A DNA stretch of 64,000 nt. It comes from Cyathus striatus (Eukaryota; Basidiomycota; Agaricomycetes; Agaricales; Nidulariaceae). This document shows positions 13,225 to 26,267 of the stretch, one piece after another (within the stretch, counting starts at the first letter, position 1; each line of letters begins with the position of its first letter). The position numbers were made by a program, and so were the translations under genes. The notes beneath the pieces are model-generated. The model saw nothing but the letters and a program-made list of their open reading frames with translations, was not told the origin of the DNA and searched no databases. The stretch lies in assembly GCA_025738555.1 (NCBI GenBank), contig JAOVFP010000010.1, forward strand, positions 4,165,501-4,229,500. The letters are read 5' to 3'.

Positions 13225-14808
13225 ATCAGCAAATTCCCCACTGGCTAAATTAGTAAAGTTAGCCAGATTTAGTTAAAGTTAGTCAAATTTAGAGATTATT
13301 AGTGTATTTAAGTTAATATAAGGTGCACTGTATCTAATATGTACTAAATATATACTAAATTTAGCTTATTTGAGCTAATGTGAAAATATTAAGATAATAA
13401 AGTATTGGGTTAGGACAGGATAAGGGTTTCTAAGTAAAGGGAATACTAATACATCCCTAAAATGTATTATGTTCAACTTAATTTGACCACCATTAGTGTT
13501 ATATGCAAATCATATCTTTGAATTTCATCAAGTACATGGTTTTTATAGAAAGTATTATCTATACTACTTCTAAGTAGGTTGTCACCAGGTTGTAGTAGCT
13601 GTTAGTTAAATTCTGTAATTTACATACATAATTTATGGAGAGACATATAAAGAGTGAGTACTTAATGCCAATTGAACTTGTCAATGTATCAATGTGTCAC
13701 CCAGGGAGTGATGAGTTGACCTGAGGAGTCAGGATTTCATTTGCCATTTCAAACTCTGTTTGCACCAGTCTAATCTGGTCATGTGACATGTTGAATTTGC
13801 CACATTGTCATCAACATGTCAACATGTCAGCATAGCTCTTCAGAGCCTGAATTCAACTTAACCAAATCTTACTGCTCGTCAATTCTTGCCTCCCTCCCTC
13901 TGTCATCCTCTTGCCCCTCTTGCCCTTCCACTTTGCTCCTCTGCTCTCTTCCCCTTTACAATATGTAGAAGCCCATGTTCATCCCCTGCTCATATTGACT
14001 TCCATTCTCATCCTCAAAGCCTGCTCCTCTGCCTCTGCTGCTGTGGCTGACTCCACCTCTGCCAGCAGGGCCATGTCTGGAACCACATTGGGATCTGTGT
14101 ATGTTAACTTGGACTCTGCCTGCCCTTTCTGAAACAGAATGTGTCCAGACAGTTTTGGCTGCTTTCTGCCAGTGCCCTCTTTAACATACTTGTTCCCTTG
14201 GACCACATCCTACTCTACCTTGTTACCTCAAACTTTTTGCTCACCTTTCTTGTCTTTCTTCTGAAGTTCAACATATGTTGCTGAGTATGTAAGTACCTCT
14301 CCTCTTTTCCATTTCCTTGCTTCACAAGTAACAACTAGCATTCATGTCATGTTTATAGACCTATGATGTGGTGTACCTGGTGTATAAGGTATGTTACATG
14401 TTTTTTGATTGAGAGTGCACATGTTATGTTGGTTATTGAAGGGTTGTCTTAGTTATGTTAGCCAGTACATAGTTCATGTATCTAGTAGTACATTCAATGT
14501 TAATTATTTCTATTGTTTATTTATGAAATAACATGTCAGATAACCAATTAATTCAATGCTAAAGCATTCTTTAATAATGCTTATTCTTGAAAATATGTTG
14601 AAATATGGTGGAATAAGCTGAAATAAGGTAAAATTAGGTGAATCAAAGTCAAAATAAGAGGGGGGCCAATCCTAATTTGCCTAAAACAACTTATAGACCT
14701 TATTTTCACTTAATTTTGCTTTAATTGCCTTTAAATTGCTATTCATTTGCTTATATATGCTTTACTGTGGTCATTTCTCCTAATCATGTATGTTAGGTAT
14801 TTCCTGAT
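13225..14808. mobile_element. 1.6 kb TIR element in copia integrase, no recognised gene
   Basis: Ends are related inverted repeats (ATCAGCAAATTCC and, from the right, ATCAGGAAATACC). Taking a 3-bp TSD (GAC at 13222-13224, GGC at 14809-14811, one mismatch) the copia frame is restored exactly (GLIM..IDETIFPS). The interior is AT-rich. Bases 13860-14240 code on neither strand convincingly; a 75-codon Ala/Glu-rich frame on the - strand is not recognised. The termini resemble those of the 41221-61098 element, so it may be a non-autonomous relative. Confidence 0.6.
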
Positions 14809-15583
14809 GGCCATAGATGAAACAATATTCCCATCTCAAAGTTGCAAAGATTGCATTCAGGCAAAACAAGCACATAAGCCATTTCCCAAAGAAGCTAAAA
14901 ATTGATCCAGCACACCAGGAGAACACATAATGAGTGATGTATGGGGACCTGCAACAGTGCAAAGCATAGAGAAATGGAAATACTACATTTCATTTACAGA
15001 TGATTGCACATGACTCACCACTGTACTATTTTTGAAAACCAAGGGACAAGCATTTGAGAGAATTAAGGAGTACTGTGCTGTTGTTAAGCACAAATTTGGA
15101 AAGTACCCCAAATGGCTGTGATTTGACAATGGAAAGGAGTTAGTAAACAATAAATTGAAGAAATGAACAGCAGAAGAAGGAATTACTATTGAAACAACTG
15201 CACCATATTCACCCTTGCAAAATGGAGTTGCAGAATGATTTAATCAAAATCTGTTGGAATTAGCATGAGCCATGTTGATTCAGAAGGACTTACCACTATT
15301 TTTGTGGGACCAGGCAGTCCTTTATGCTGCATACCTTCAAAATAGAGCTCCAACATGTGCATTGGATGGCAAGACACCACTTGAAGCTTGGGGAAAGAAG
15401 AAACTGGATGTATCCCACTTTAGAGAGTTTGGATGTGATGTCTGGGTCTTAGATGAGACAAAGAATCACTCGAAATTAGTTGCAAAATTGAAGAAAATGG
15501 TCTTTGTTTGTTTTGATGATGGAGTGAATGCTGTGCAATATTATGACTCTACAACTCAGAAAATTAAAGTTTTGTGAAATGTA
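14809..15583 (+). pseudogene. Copia integrase
   Basis: Integrase zinc-binding end (CKDCIQAKQAHKPFP) and catalytic core: HIMSDVWGPA, ISFTDDCT, FDNGKEL, APYSPLQNGVAE, then the copia LW-type motif AVLYAAYLQNRAPT and FREFGCDVWVLD. At least six TGA codons, most of them at clear Arg positions (for example WL*FDNG, VAE*FNQ, KVL*NV). The frame breaks at 15583 and resumes at 37798. Confidence 0.9.
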
Positions 15584-15917
15584 CATCAGCAAGCACTGGT
15601 TTTTGCATATAGCATACTATAGTATGTATATGAATCCTTGTAACATGTATAACTTTTCAAATTAGCCAAAGTCACTATATAGTGTTTTGTAGCAGTCTGT
15701 AATGTAATTACTGTGCTGTATAGTTCTCTACAATTTATGAGAAATCTGTAGCAATATATAATGTAATTAGTATGCTATAAAGTACTATACAGTTTCCAAG
15801 TGCTATGCAATAATTTATAATGTAAGTAGTACACTATGTAATTTTTTACAGTTCAATGCCAAGTGCTCTGTAATGATCTGTGATCTATCTAGTATAGTGA
15901 TGAGCAAGGGGTACAGT

Positions 15918-16293
15918 TGTTAGGATTTCGTTCATTATCTAATCTTTTATCTAATCAATATCTTATCTATGTCATGTGACTAGTCACATGACACAAAATG
16001 CGGACACCATGCATATCAACATACATTACTCATCATTACTGTGGGCACAGTTGCACAGTTCAGCCATATGTATAACATAAGTTCTTAATGTAGAAGCACA
16101 GTTACATGCATTGTAGTGCAAGTAGTATTACATGCAATTCCCTCATGGTACATTTCTATAAATATGGTCTTTCTAGTTAGTAGTTCACTATTCTTGTGCT
16201 AGTTTATTCCAGACAAGCAATAAGAATTATACTTCTTTCCATATTTGAGTGTTTAAGTTTGACTTTGAGCATTTAGCTTGTCTGTTACTAAAA
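15918..16293 (+). repeat. 5' LTR of Ty3-1
   Basis: 376 bp matching 33167-33542 with about ten differences. It begins TGTTAGG; the end CTAACA of the 3' copy is CTAAAA here. Confidence 0.92.
16157..16200 (+). promoter_or_regulatory. Ty3-1 LTR TATA box and predicted RNA 5' end
   Basis: TATAAATA at 16157-16164; 33 nt downstream lies ATTCTTGTGCT (16190-16200), the exact complement of the putative primer site 16296-16306. The spacing fits transcription starting at this motif. Confidence 0.6.
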
Positions 16294-16295
16294 AA

Positions 16296-16306
16296 AGCAC
16301 AAGAAT
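16296..16306 (+). other. Ty3-1 self-priming site
   Basis: AGCACAAGAAT begins 2 nt after the 5' LTR and is complementary over 11/11 nt to LTR bases 16190-16200. This is the Tf1/sushi arrangement, in which the RNA 5' end primes reverse transcription. No tRNA-like site is seen here. Confidence 0.6.
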
Positions 16307-16789
16307 CCACCTCATTCCTCAACCTTGAACTTCTCTTCCACCAACCCCTGGCAAAACTTCCTTCTATACCTCATTCCCTGTCTTGGACCTTTTGGACCAG
16401 ATGTACACCCCATTCAATAGTCTTGCTCATTGTACTTGGAAGTACAAGAGAATAGTGTAATATTGAGTCCAATACTTCTGAATTACCAAGTATCCTAGGC
16501 CCTCTGCCTTGAGTTTGGCATGGCACCAGTGACTGGGCAGGCTACCACATGTTGGCCTGGCTGGCACTATCTGCAGATCAGTGTATGTGAGACTTAGGAT
16601 GTTTTGCTAGTCTCTGAGCCTCATCAAGAAGCTTCTATTACTTGATCCATCATGGTGGCACCTATTACTTGTTCCCAAACCCTCTGATCACTCCATTCCC
16701 AATCCTACCATATTCCCTCCTTATCTGTACCCATCTATATTCCTCAATCTTGCCCTACCCCTTACACTCACCCTCAAATTCTGAGAGCC

Positions 16790-18316
16790 ATGTCAGTGGA
16801 CTCTGACAACTCAGACTTTGATTCTAACACCTACATTTCACTTTACCAAATCCCTAACTACATCTCACCACCACCTCATCCTGACATCCCTAATCCCTGC
16901 ATCCTCATAATTATCACAGAAGAAGGACATGACAACAGAGTAAGATTTAGTACTCCCACATGATATGAATCGCCCCTTGAAGAAGATTTCTATTCCCCAT
17001 TAGGATATAAAACTCTCCTAAACACTGTTCACAACAATGGAAGAGACCTTCCTACTCCTACCTTCAATCTGTGAGATATGATCTCAACAGAAGTAATTTT
17101 TGGATTCATTACAGCCCTGGTGTCTATATTCATGAAAGATGAAATTGTAACCAGATGGAAAAACATGTCTGGTGAAGACAAAAAATTAATAACAGACAGT
17201 GTATCAGCCATGACTCAGGGATTAATTACTGAGATCAGAGAAGGAATTAAAGCAGACACACCAGAAAAGAAAGAAAAAGTCAAGATCCCCGAAGATTACA
17301 AAGGAGATCCTGCAACAGTTAATAATTGGCTCTGATGAATGGTACTCTATTTCCAAGAGAAAGGAATAGATAATGATTGGAAAAGAATTACAATTGCTTT
17401 ACCAAAGATAAAGAAAGGAAAAGATAACAGAGCCCAAAGATGGGCAGATACATTTTTAGGAGATATCATCCTATTCAACGAAGAAAGATCAAAATGGAAA
17501 TCAACACACAATGGAGCAGAATCCACATATCAGGACACACAAAAGGTAGACATTGCCACAACAGAAATATCACCTGCAGTAAAACATGATGGATTCAAAC
17601 ACCAATGTCCATTTCCAAATTGGAACATGTTTGTTGAACAAATGCAATTCTTCTTTATCTCACAGGAAACACAGAATAACATGATTGAACAAATCAATAA
17701 AGTAATCCAAAATAACTGACCAATTGAAGATTACACAATTGATTTCATGCAATGGGTTAATCTATCTGGATTTGACAATATGGCCTTAGTAGACAGATAT
17801 AGATGTGGAATGCACCCACTTCTAGCCAGAAGACTTATGGAAGTAGGTGGACTTAAAGTTACTGACAAACTTATTGTATGGATTGATAAAGCCACTGAAT
17901 TTGAAAGGAATCAATGAGAAGCTAATCTAGGACAAACTATGCAAAACCCACAATCCCAAAACCAGAACTTCAGATGACCACAAAATACCCCAAACACTGG
18001 AACACAAACAGGGCAAAACACACAACAATTGATGGACAGATCCAACCTCACAGTATCACAAGGTGGTAACCACATGGACCTTGATCAACTTAAGAAAGAA
18101 GGACATTATTTCTATTGTAAAGAGAAGAGACACATGTCTAACACATGCCCCAAGAAACCTCGCAGACTGTATGTACAATGTAATATAAATATGGACACTT
18201 CAATACCTGTAGCCTCCACTAGTGGAGTTATAGAATTACCCAATGTAACTAAATTATCTGAAGAACAATGAGCTCTCCTCATCACTCAATTGGGTTTTCC
18301 CCAAGGCCAGCAGTGA
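16790..18316 (+). pseudogene. Ty3-1 gag
   Basis: Starts MSVDSDNSDFDSNTYIS. A capsid-like helical region follows (DPATVNNWL*WMVLYFQ; RRLMEVGGLKVTDKL), then a degraded zinc knuckle near 18100-18150 (YCKEKRHMSNTC, first Cys lost). TGA codons interrupt it at 17333-17335, 17717-17719, 17915-17917 and 18269-18271, all where Arg is plausible. The frame ends at TGA 18314-18316, 16 nt after a GGGTTTT shift site. Confidence 0.8.
18292..18298 (+). other. -1 frameshift site GGGTTTT, Ty3-1
   Basis: In gag frame the site reads G GGT TTT, a canonical X XXY YYZ heptamer. Slipping back one base enters the pol frame, which is open at once (SPRPAVSANS). The same heptamer is at the same place in Ty3-2. Confidence 0.65.
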
Positions 18317-21300
18317 GTGCAAACTCACTGGCCTCTATTCACATACCTTATGATGTAGCTGTACCTATAATTGATCTGGAATCTAAGTTCATATTGCAAC
18401 TAAAGGAATGATCTAAGCACATCTTCCCTAATCAGGAAGTAAAACCTGGAAATGTGTATTGGGTCACATGAAGATTAAAGGACCAAACACCAGAACTTGC
18501 CCTGGCTACACTCAGCATTTGGATGCATGTGAAATGAAGACCTGAAGTAATCCAAAAGACAATTAAAGAATTAAATAGTCTTTCAGATCAAGATGTAATT
18601 CCAGCTCTGGAAGAATTAAGAAAACCAAAAAGGTTTATTCAAGGAACAAACAGAAATCAGGTGGATCTTAAATTGATAGTCACCACATTAGACACTCAAC
18701 AGACATATGGATTAAAGGCATTACTTGATAGCAGAAGCACTGGAACATGCATTAGTTGAAAATTTATAGAAGACAATCAAATTACAACAAAGAAATTTCC
18801 ATGACCTACTCCAGTTTATAATACAGATGGAACTCTTAACAGCAACAGATCTATAACAGATTATGTTGAACTAAAAGTAAGACTTGGCAGACATGTAGAA
18901 ATACTACAATTAGCCATCATAAACTTAGGGAAGGCATCTATGTTTATAGGACATGATTGGCTTCGAACTCATAATCTGGAAATAGACTGGAAGAATGAAA
19001 CTATTGAATTCACACATTGTCCTATAGAATGTACTCTGTTGATCAATACTATGGACCCTGAAGAAGAAGAGTCTGATTTAGACAAACAGATTAATCTCAA
19101 ATCAGATGAACATATCATCACAGTAAACTTATTCAAACAAATCAAATTAAGAACCTTCCAAATCACTGCTTCAAAAATTGCTGAAGCACAAAATCAGCAA
19201 AAGCCAAAGAAAGATTTGAAGGAAATGGTTCTGATGTATTATCATGAATTCGTAAGAGTATTTGTGAAAGAATTATTTGATAAACTTCCACCTTGTCAAC
19301 CATGGGATCATGCCATAGAATTATTACCAGGAGCAACATCATTTGACTGTAAGATCTATCCATTAAATCTGGATGAAAAAAAACAACTCAATGAATTCCT
19401 TAATGAAAATCTTAATTCAGGACATATTTGACCATCTAAATCACCATGGGCATCTCCATTCTTTTTCATTAAAAAGAAAGATGGATTGCTCTGACCAATT
19501 CAAGATTATCAAAAACTAAATGAAATGACAGTTAAAAATAGATACCCATTACTGTTAATTCAAGAGTTAGTAGATAAACTAAAAAAGGCATGATACTTCA
19601 CTAAATTAGACATTCAATGGGGATATAATAATGTTCGAATAAAAGAAGGCAATGAACAATACACTGCCTTTAGAACTAATTGAGGATTATTTGAACCTTC
19701 AGTCATGTTCTTTGGTCTCACCAATTCACCAGCTACCTTTCAAATGATGATGAATGACATATTTAGGACAGAAATCAATGAAGGAATGGTCATTGTTTAT
19801 ATGGATGATATTCTTATATTTACAGAAACTTTAGAAGAACATAGAAAGATGGTAAAATGTGTTCTTAGGAAACTAGAAGAACACAAATTATATCTAAAAC
19901 CAGAAAAATGTTTCTTTGAAAAAGCAGAAGTAGAATATCTCAGCCTTATAATTTCCAAAAATTCTGTATAAATGGATTCAGGAAAAGTTAAAGCTATAGT
20001 ACACTGGCCAGTTCTGAATAACAAACAAGAACTTCAGCAATTTCTCAGATTTATTAATTTTTATCAACAATTCATTCAAGGGTTTGCTAAAATAGCCAAA
20101 CCTCTTCATGAATTAATCAGAAAGAATGAATGGAAATGGGAACTTGATCAAGCATTGGCATTTTCTGAATTAAAAGATAAAATTGTATCAGCACCCATTT
20201 TAGCAATGCCCAATGATGACAGAAAATACTGTGTTGAAGCTGATTCATCTGATTTTGCAAATGGAGCCATTTTATCTCAGGAACAGACTGATGGAAAATG
20301 AAAACCAATTGCATTTTTATCACATGCCTTAAGTCCAACTTAGAGAAACTATGAAATCTACAATAAAGAAATGCTTGCAATTATGAGAGCATTAGACATG
20401 TGGAGACAATATCTTTTAGGAGCCCAACAAATATTTGAAATCTGGACAGATCATAAGAATCTCCAATATTTCAGAAAACCACAGATATTAAATCATTGAC
20501 AAGCAAGATGGGCAACTGAATTATCAGAATTTCATTATACATTACATTATAAACCAGGAAATCAAATGACTAAGGCAGACTTACTATCCAGAAGAGCAGA
20601 ACACAAACAAGGAGAACATGATAATGAAGATATTGTACTTCTTAAACCAGAACACTTTAGACAAACATATGAAGTTCATGGTGAAGACAAAGAAATCATG
20701 GAACAAGTTTGAAAATCCAGAAAAAACAGACATAAAGAAGTCATTAAAATGCTTAATCTTAAATTGAAGGACTGGATCAAATCCCTAGAAGGAATAATTA
20801 CATGGAAAGATTGAGTATATATTCCAAGGAATGCCAAATTGAGAGAACATATAATTAGATTATGTCATGACTCAGCCATATCTGGACATCATGGAGAATA
20901 TAAAACCCAGGAATTAATAACAAGAAATTACTGGTGGCCTTGAATTAGAGCAGACATAATAAAATATGTATCTGGATGTGAAGTATGTTAATGAATGAAT
21001 ATTCACTGATCAAAACCAGTAGGATTACTAAATCCAAACAGTATTTCTGAAGGACCTTGGTATATGATATCCATTGATTTTATTGGACCACTTCCATATT
21101 CCAGAGGATATGACTTCCTAATGGTGGTAGTTGATTGATTCACCAAAATGGCAGCCTTCATACCATGTAATAAAGAAATCAACAGTCCAGGAGTTGCAGA
21201 ACTTTATTTAGAAAAAGTATTCAAGAACTTTGGAATGCCACAGCATGTCATAAGTGATTGAGGATTGCAATTTGCATCTCATTTCACAAAAGAATTCACA

Positions 21301-21573
21301 AAACAATTAGGTGTTAAAATGAACCTATCTACAGCTTACCAACCCCAAACAAATGGACAAGTAGAAAGAGTAAATCAGGAAATAGAACAATATCTCAGGA
21401 TTTATGTAAACTATGACCAAAATGATTGGGCAGATAAAATAGCCATTTGTTACATCTATGTCTGGATGTATCATGCTGACATTCCCACATGACCATTGAA
21501 CATACCCGGTCCATTTCTGGAATGTACCTGCTATGGGTTTACATTTTCTGATGTTCCCACCCAGGAATGTACC

Positions 21574-22057
21574 TGTTACAATTTTCTTTACTTTCACTCT
21601 ATTTATATTTGATTTCTCTACATACTGATGGCTTGTTTGGTATCACCACTGATACCAAACATGAGACTTCTTACTTACATGATTGTCATTCCTTTCTGAC
21701 TCATCTCGAGTCATTTTACCTTACTTAGTTCACCTTTCTTTCTTTCTACTGTGCCGCAGTAATATGCAGTTGATGCATTGCATCTTGACTCATTTAGTTA
21801 AAACCTTACTTATTATTAGTACGAACTCGTTTGTATTTAAACAGTAGTAACCTGGGCTATAGAGCTCAAGCTTCAGCTTAAATCAAACTAGCTTTACTTT
21901 GATATCATTCACTTCACTTGTACTTAAGTCTAAACAACTTAAGAGCTTGTGAATAGAGACTAGAACTCGATACTGGCTTACTTGTTCTTTGAACTTGTAA
22001 ATCACATGACTATTGGACTTGTATGATAAATGTCTCAACCAGAACTTTATCATAACA
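21574..22057 (+). repeat. 5' LTR of Ty3-2
   Basis: 484 bp, TGTTACAATT..CATAACA. About ten differences from the 3' LTR outside the MITE; at least six are CpG against TpG or CpA. Confidence 0.93.
21834..21879 (+). promoter_or_regulatory. Ty3-2 LTR TATA-like box and predicted RNA 5' end
   Basis: TATTTAAAC at 21834-21842 and, 33 nt on, CAAGCTTCAGCTT (21867-21879), the exact complement of the primer site at 22059-22071. Confidence 0.6.
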
Positions 22058-22058
22058 A

Positions 22059-22071
22059 AAGCTGAAGCTTG
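22059..22071 (+). other. Ty3-2 self-priming site
   Basis: AAGCTGAAGCTTG starts 1 nt after the 5' LTR and pairs 13/13 with LTR bases 21867-21879. Same geometry as Ty3-1 although the sequences differ. Confidence 0.65.
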
Positions 22072-22122
22072 CCGACTGCTTGCACTACTCAGTGCAGCAC
22101 CCTGACACATCAAATAGAAACA

Positions 22123-23475
22123 ATGACAACCCCCTGGAGATTCAAAGCTCCAGAGAGTTCTGACTCAGAAGGTGAAGAGAAGCCGAAGTCCCAACCAGAA
22201 GGACTTGTACAGACCTCACCACAAGAGGGAGGAAGCTTAAACCCATTTGCGTCTATCACTAGCTTGAGCAAACCCATTGGGAAACGAGTAGTTGATACCA
22301 CAACTTCGAAACCCACACTATCGCAAATTCCCACACCCAGACAGTTCTTTTCCAAAGAACCGACCCCAATGCAACGGAACCCTACCCAACAGATCCCAGA
22401 AACCCTACTTGCTCAAGAACTAGTTGAACATCTGAAAAGAAACCAGCCGCCAGATAACGACGAATACGTCACTGCAGACAAAGGATATCCCCCACTTCCT
22501 ACAACACCTTCCACGATTCCAGACCACGAATCAGAATCAGATGCTAGTATGTCCAGCATGGAAACACCCAAGGTCAATGACAAAGAATTGAGGTTGAACC
22601 CTCCCACTACCTTTGAAGGGGATAAGTAGAAGGCCAAAAAATGGCTCTGAGATGTTGAATCCTATTTTTTGATAAATGACAAGATCTATGATACAGATGT
22701 AAAGAAAATTATGTATGCTATGTCATACATCAGAGGAGGAATTGCTGGAAACTGGAAGGAAAAGAAACAAAATGAAATATTCAAAGAAGATACACCTAAA
22801 CCTGGAACCTGGGCAGCCTTCAAGGAAGATTTTAAAAAGAACTTTGACCCTATTGATGAAAAAGACGAAGCCTTCCACAAACTTCAAAACTTAACCCAAG
22901 GGAAAGGAACAGCTGATGAATATATTACGGAATTCGAGATACTTGTCAGTCATGTAGACAGACTTGACGACTATACAAAAATGGATCTTTTTAAAGCAGG
23001 CCTTAACCGGCCCCTCCTTCAAAGTATCCACACACAAAAAGAGATTCCCGACACCATAACGAAATGGCAAGATGATGCCAGGAAATTCAACCAAAACTAC
23101 AGACAAATTCAACAATACAATAAAACTGGATGAAGGGAATACTTTGCACCCCAACCAAAGACGACTACTAGAGATCCAAATGCCATGGATGTAGACCACA
23201 TGGAGATAAACCGACTAGATGTGAAAACACAAGGGGAATATTTACAAGCTGGGAAATGTTTCAACTGTGGAGTCAGGGAACACATGGCCAGACAATGCCC
23301 ACAACGAAACAAAGGAGAAATGACCCCTCACACTAACACCAAAAGCAACAATCCTTTCATCAAGAAAATAACAGGAAAGGATCTTGCCAAAGAAATGAGA
23401 CTCTGGGTTGCAGAACTCCAAGGAGCCGAACAAATCGAATACTTCAAAAGTATCAACAAGATGGGTTTTCAATAA
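22123..23475 (+). pseudogene. Ty3-2 gag
   Basis: Starts MTTPWRFKAPESSDSEGEEK; Pro/Ser-rich N-terminal third, then a capsid-like domain (IRGGIAGNWKEKKQNE; TWAAFKEDFKKNFDP; LTQGKGTADEYITEFE) typical of Ty3 retrotransposon gag, then zinc knuckle CFNCGVREHMARQC at about 23258-23300. Breaks: TAG at 22627-22629 and TGA at 22648-22650 and 23131-23133. Stop TAA 23473-23475 follows the shift site by four bases. Confidence 0.9.
23463..23469 (+). other. -1 frameshift site GGGTTTT, Ty3-2
   Basis: Gag reads ATG GGT TTT CAA TAA; slipping one base back continues SIRRTINPTVGPP in pol. Same heptamer and same Gly-Phe codons as in Ty3-1. Confidence 0.7.
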
Positions 23476-26267
23476 GGAGGACTATTAATCCCACTGTAGG
23501 GCCTCCTATTCTACTTTTAAATGTAATTATAGCTGATGTTGAATGAAATACTATGTGAGTTCCTGTTACATTAGGAAACGTGGGATCAGTTCCAGCCTTG
23601 ATCGATTCAGGGGCTGGAGGAAACTTCATGAGCCGAGCAACTGCAAAAAAATTTAACCTTATCCCACAACCTTTGGGAAAACTCACACCAGTATACAATG
23701 CAGATGGGACTCTCAACAAAAAGGGGTACATCTCTCATTATGTCGACAACAAAGTGAAAGTTGGGACAGCTACTATTCCAACTCGATTTTACCTTTCCGG
23801 ACTTGGGAACGAATCTATTATCATGGGCTATCCCTTCTTAGAACAAACTAATTCTCAAATAAACTGGAAGGAAGGCACACTGAAAATAGACCAAATATGA
23901 TTAGACAGGCAATTCAACCAAAAGTTTGCACAAGCCATTTCTGTTGCTCGAATAAAAATGACAAAACCTACCTTGGAAACCAAACTAGCTTCTATCGAAG
24001 AAATCCTCAATAAATCGGAGAATGAGCAAATGGAAACACTCCCTCAAGATTATAGGTATTCTCTCAAGGATACAAGAATCCCTGATGAGAAGATGATTGA
24101 AATCCCGGATTTACCACTACAGGACAACTGGAACCCAATTGAGATATATTGGATGCAAATAAATGACTCTGAAGAAGAAGATCTAGAGGAAATGACTGCC
24201 GAAAGCATTCACTTATGAAACTTCCTTATGAAAATCGAAGATCCTCTTCTCATGGAACATGGACTAGGCACATCTTATGAAATGAAGGAACCCCTCTTGA
24301 AAGAATATGGGATTTCTATCAGAGTAAAACAGACAATCTTGCAACAGCTATCTTATGAACCCGAAAAAATCAAGAAAACTTTCGAACAGATGGTACCAGA
24401 ACACCTCCAGGATTATAAAGATATATTTGATAAAGACACTTCTGAAAAATTTCCACCTTCATGGTCATGGAACCATCATATCCAGATGAAAGGAGACTTT
24501 GTACCTCGCAAAAGCAGAATATACCCCCTCAGTATAAAGGAGGAACAAGCGATGAATGAATTCATTGACGAAAATCTCCGAAAAGGGTATATCGAAGAAG
24601 TGCAACCGGATTCTACCAACACTGAAAACACTGTGGGATTCTTCTTTGTAGGGAAAAAAGACATGGAAGACATGAGACCATGTCAAGACTACCGCTACCT
24701 AAATAATGGAATGATTAAAGATCGCTACCCACTACCTCATATCAAACAATTGATAGAAGACCTCAAAGGTGCAAACTTATTTACAAAAATGGACCTCCAA
24801 GGGGCATACAACAAAGTACAAATTGTTCCTGAAGACAGGTCGAAAGCCGCCTTTGTCACTAAAAGAGGTATTTTTAGACCCACTGTCATGTTCTTTGGAC
24901 TTTGCAACTCCCCAGCAACCTTCATGCAAATGATCAATCACTTACTCAAAGACTATATTTCTCAAGGGCTTGTTCAAGTATATCTAGACAATATACTCAT
25001 CTTCACAAAAAATAATCTTGAACTTCATAGAAAAATAACATGAGAAATCCTTCAAATACTTCATGACAATGGACTATTTGCAAAACCAGAAAAATGTTCT
25101 TTTGAAGTAACTGAAGTGGACTACCTCAGGATGATTATCACACTGAATAACATTGCTATGGACCCAAAGAAACTTGCCAGAATAGCGGACTGGCCTGCTC
25201 CCACCAAAATCAAAGAAATTCAATCTTTTGCTGGATTCTGTAACTTTTATTGTCAATTTATTCCCTGCTATAGCAAAAGAATAGAACCTATTCTCAGGCT
25301 AACCAGAAATACTGAACCATGGAATTGGGGAGCAAAACAACAATTAGCCTTCAACGATCTTAAAGAAGCCTTCCTAAAAGAACCAATTCTCAGAATACCA
25401 GACCCTGAGAAACCTTTTACTATGTTAGTCAACGCCTTGGACTATGCCACAGGGGCAGTACTCAAGCAAGAAGACGAAAATGGGTTCTGGAAACCATGTG
25501 GATATATATCTCATATGTTCACAACAACTGAATGAAATTACCAAATTTATGACAAAGAACTTTACGCCATTGTTCATGGTTTTAAGGCATGGCAACATCT
25601 ACTTGAAGGACACCTGAACAAGATCATAGTATTTTCTGACCATGAAAATCTAAAATATTACTGAGAACCTCAGAAGGTCACCAGACAACAAGCATGATGG
25701 TTGCTTTTCTTGTCAGAATTCGACATCAGCATGCAACACATCCAAGGGAAAAAGAACCTTGAGGCTGACATGATCTCACGACAACCAGACTTGACACCTG
25801 ACAAAGACCAAGAAAATAAAGGTCTAACCGTCTTACCCGACCACTGGTTCATAAACACTTTAGAAACAAAAAACTGGTTTGCCAACATCATAGAAGCAGA
25901 CCTACAAATTAACCTAATCTCCACCGAACTTCAAGATCTTGTAATAAATGAAACTGAAAAAGACACCTTGGGGCAAAAGATTATCACAGCAATCGAAGCA
26001 AAAGACATACCACACATTCGATCCTCCTTAGATGATTGGTGACTTGAAAGTGGACTAATACTCTTTAGAGATTGAGTCTACATTTCAGAAGACCAAGAAT
26101 TAAGAAGAAGTATAGTAGCTCTAAAACACGATAGCCTACCTGCTGGTCACCATGGACGAAGTTCTACAGAAAAAGAGGTTAAAAAGGAATATTGGTGGCC
26201 TGGAATGGGAGTATTTGTCAAACAATATGTTGCTGGATGTGCAACCTGTCAACAAATGCATTATGAC

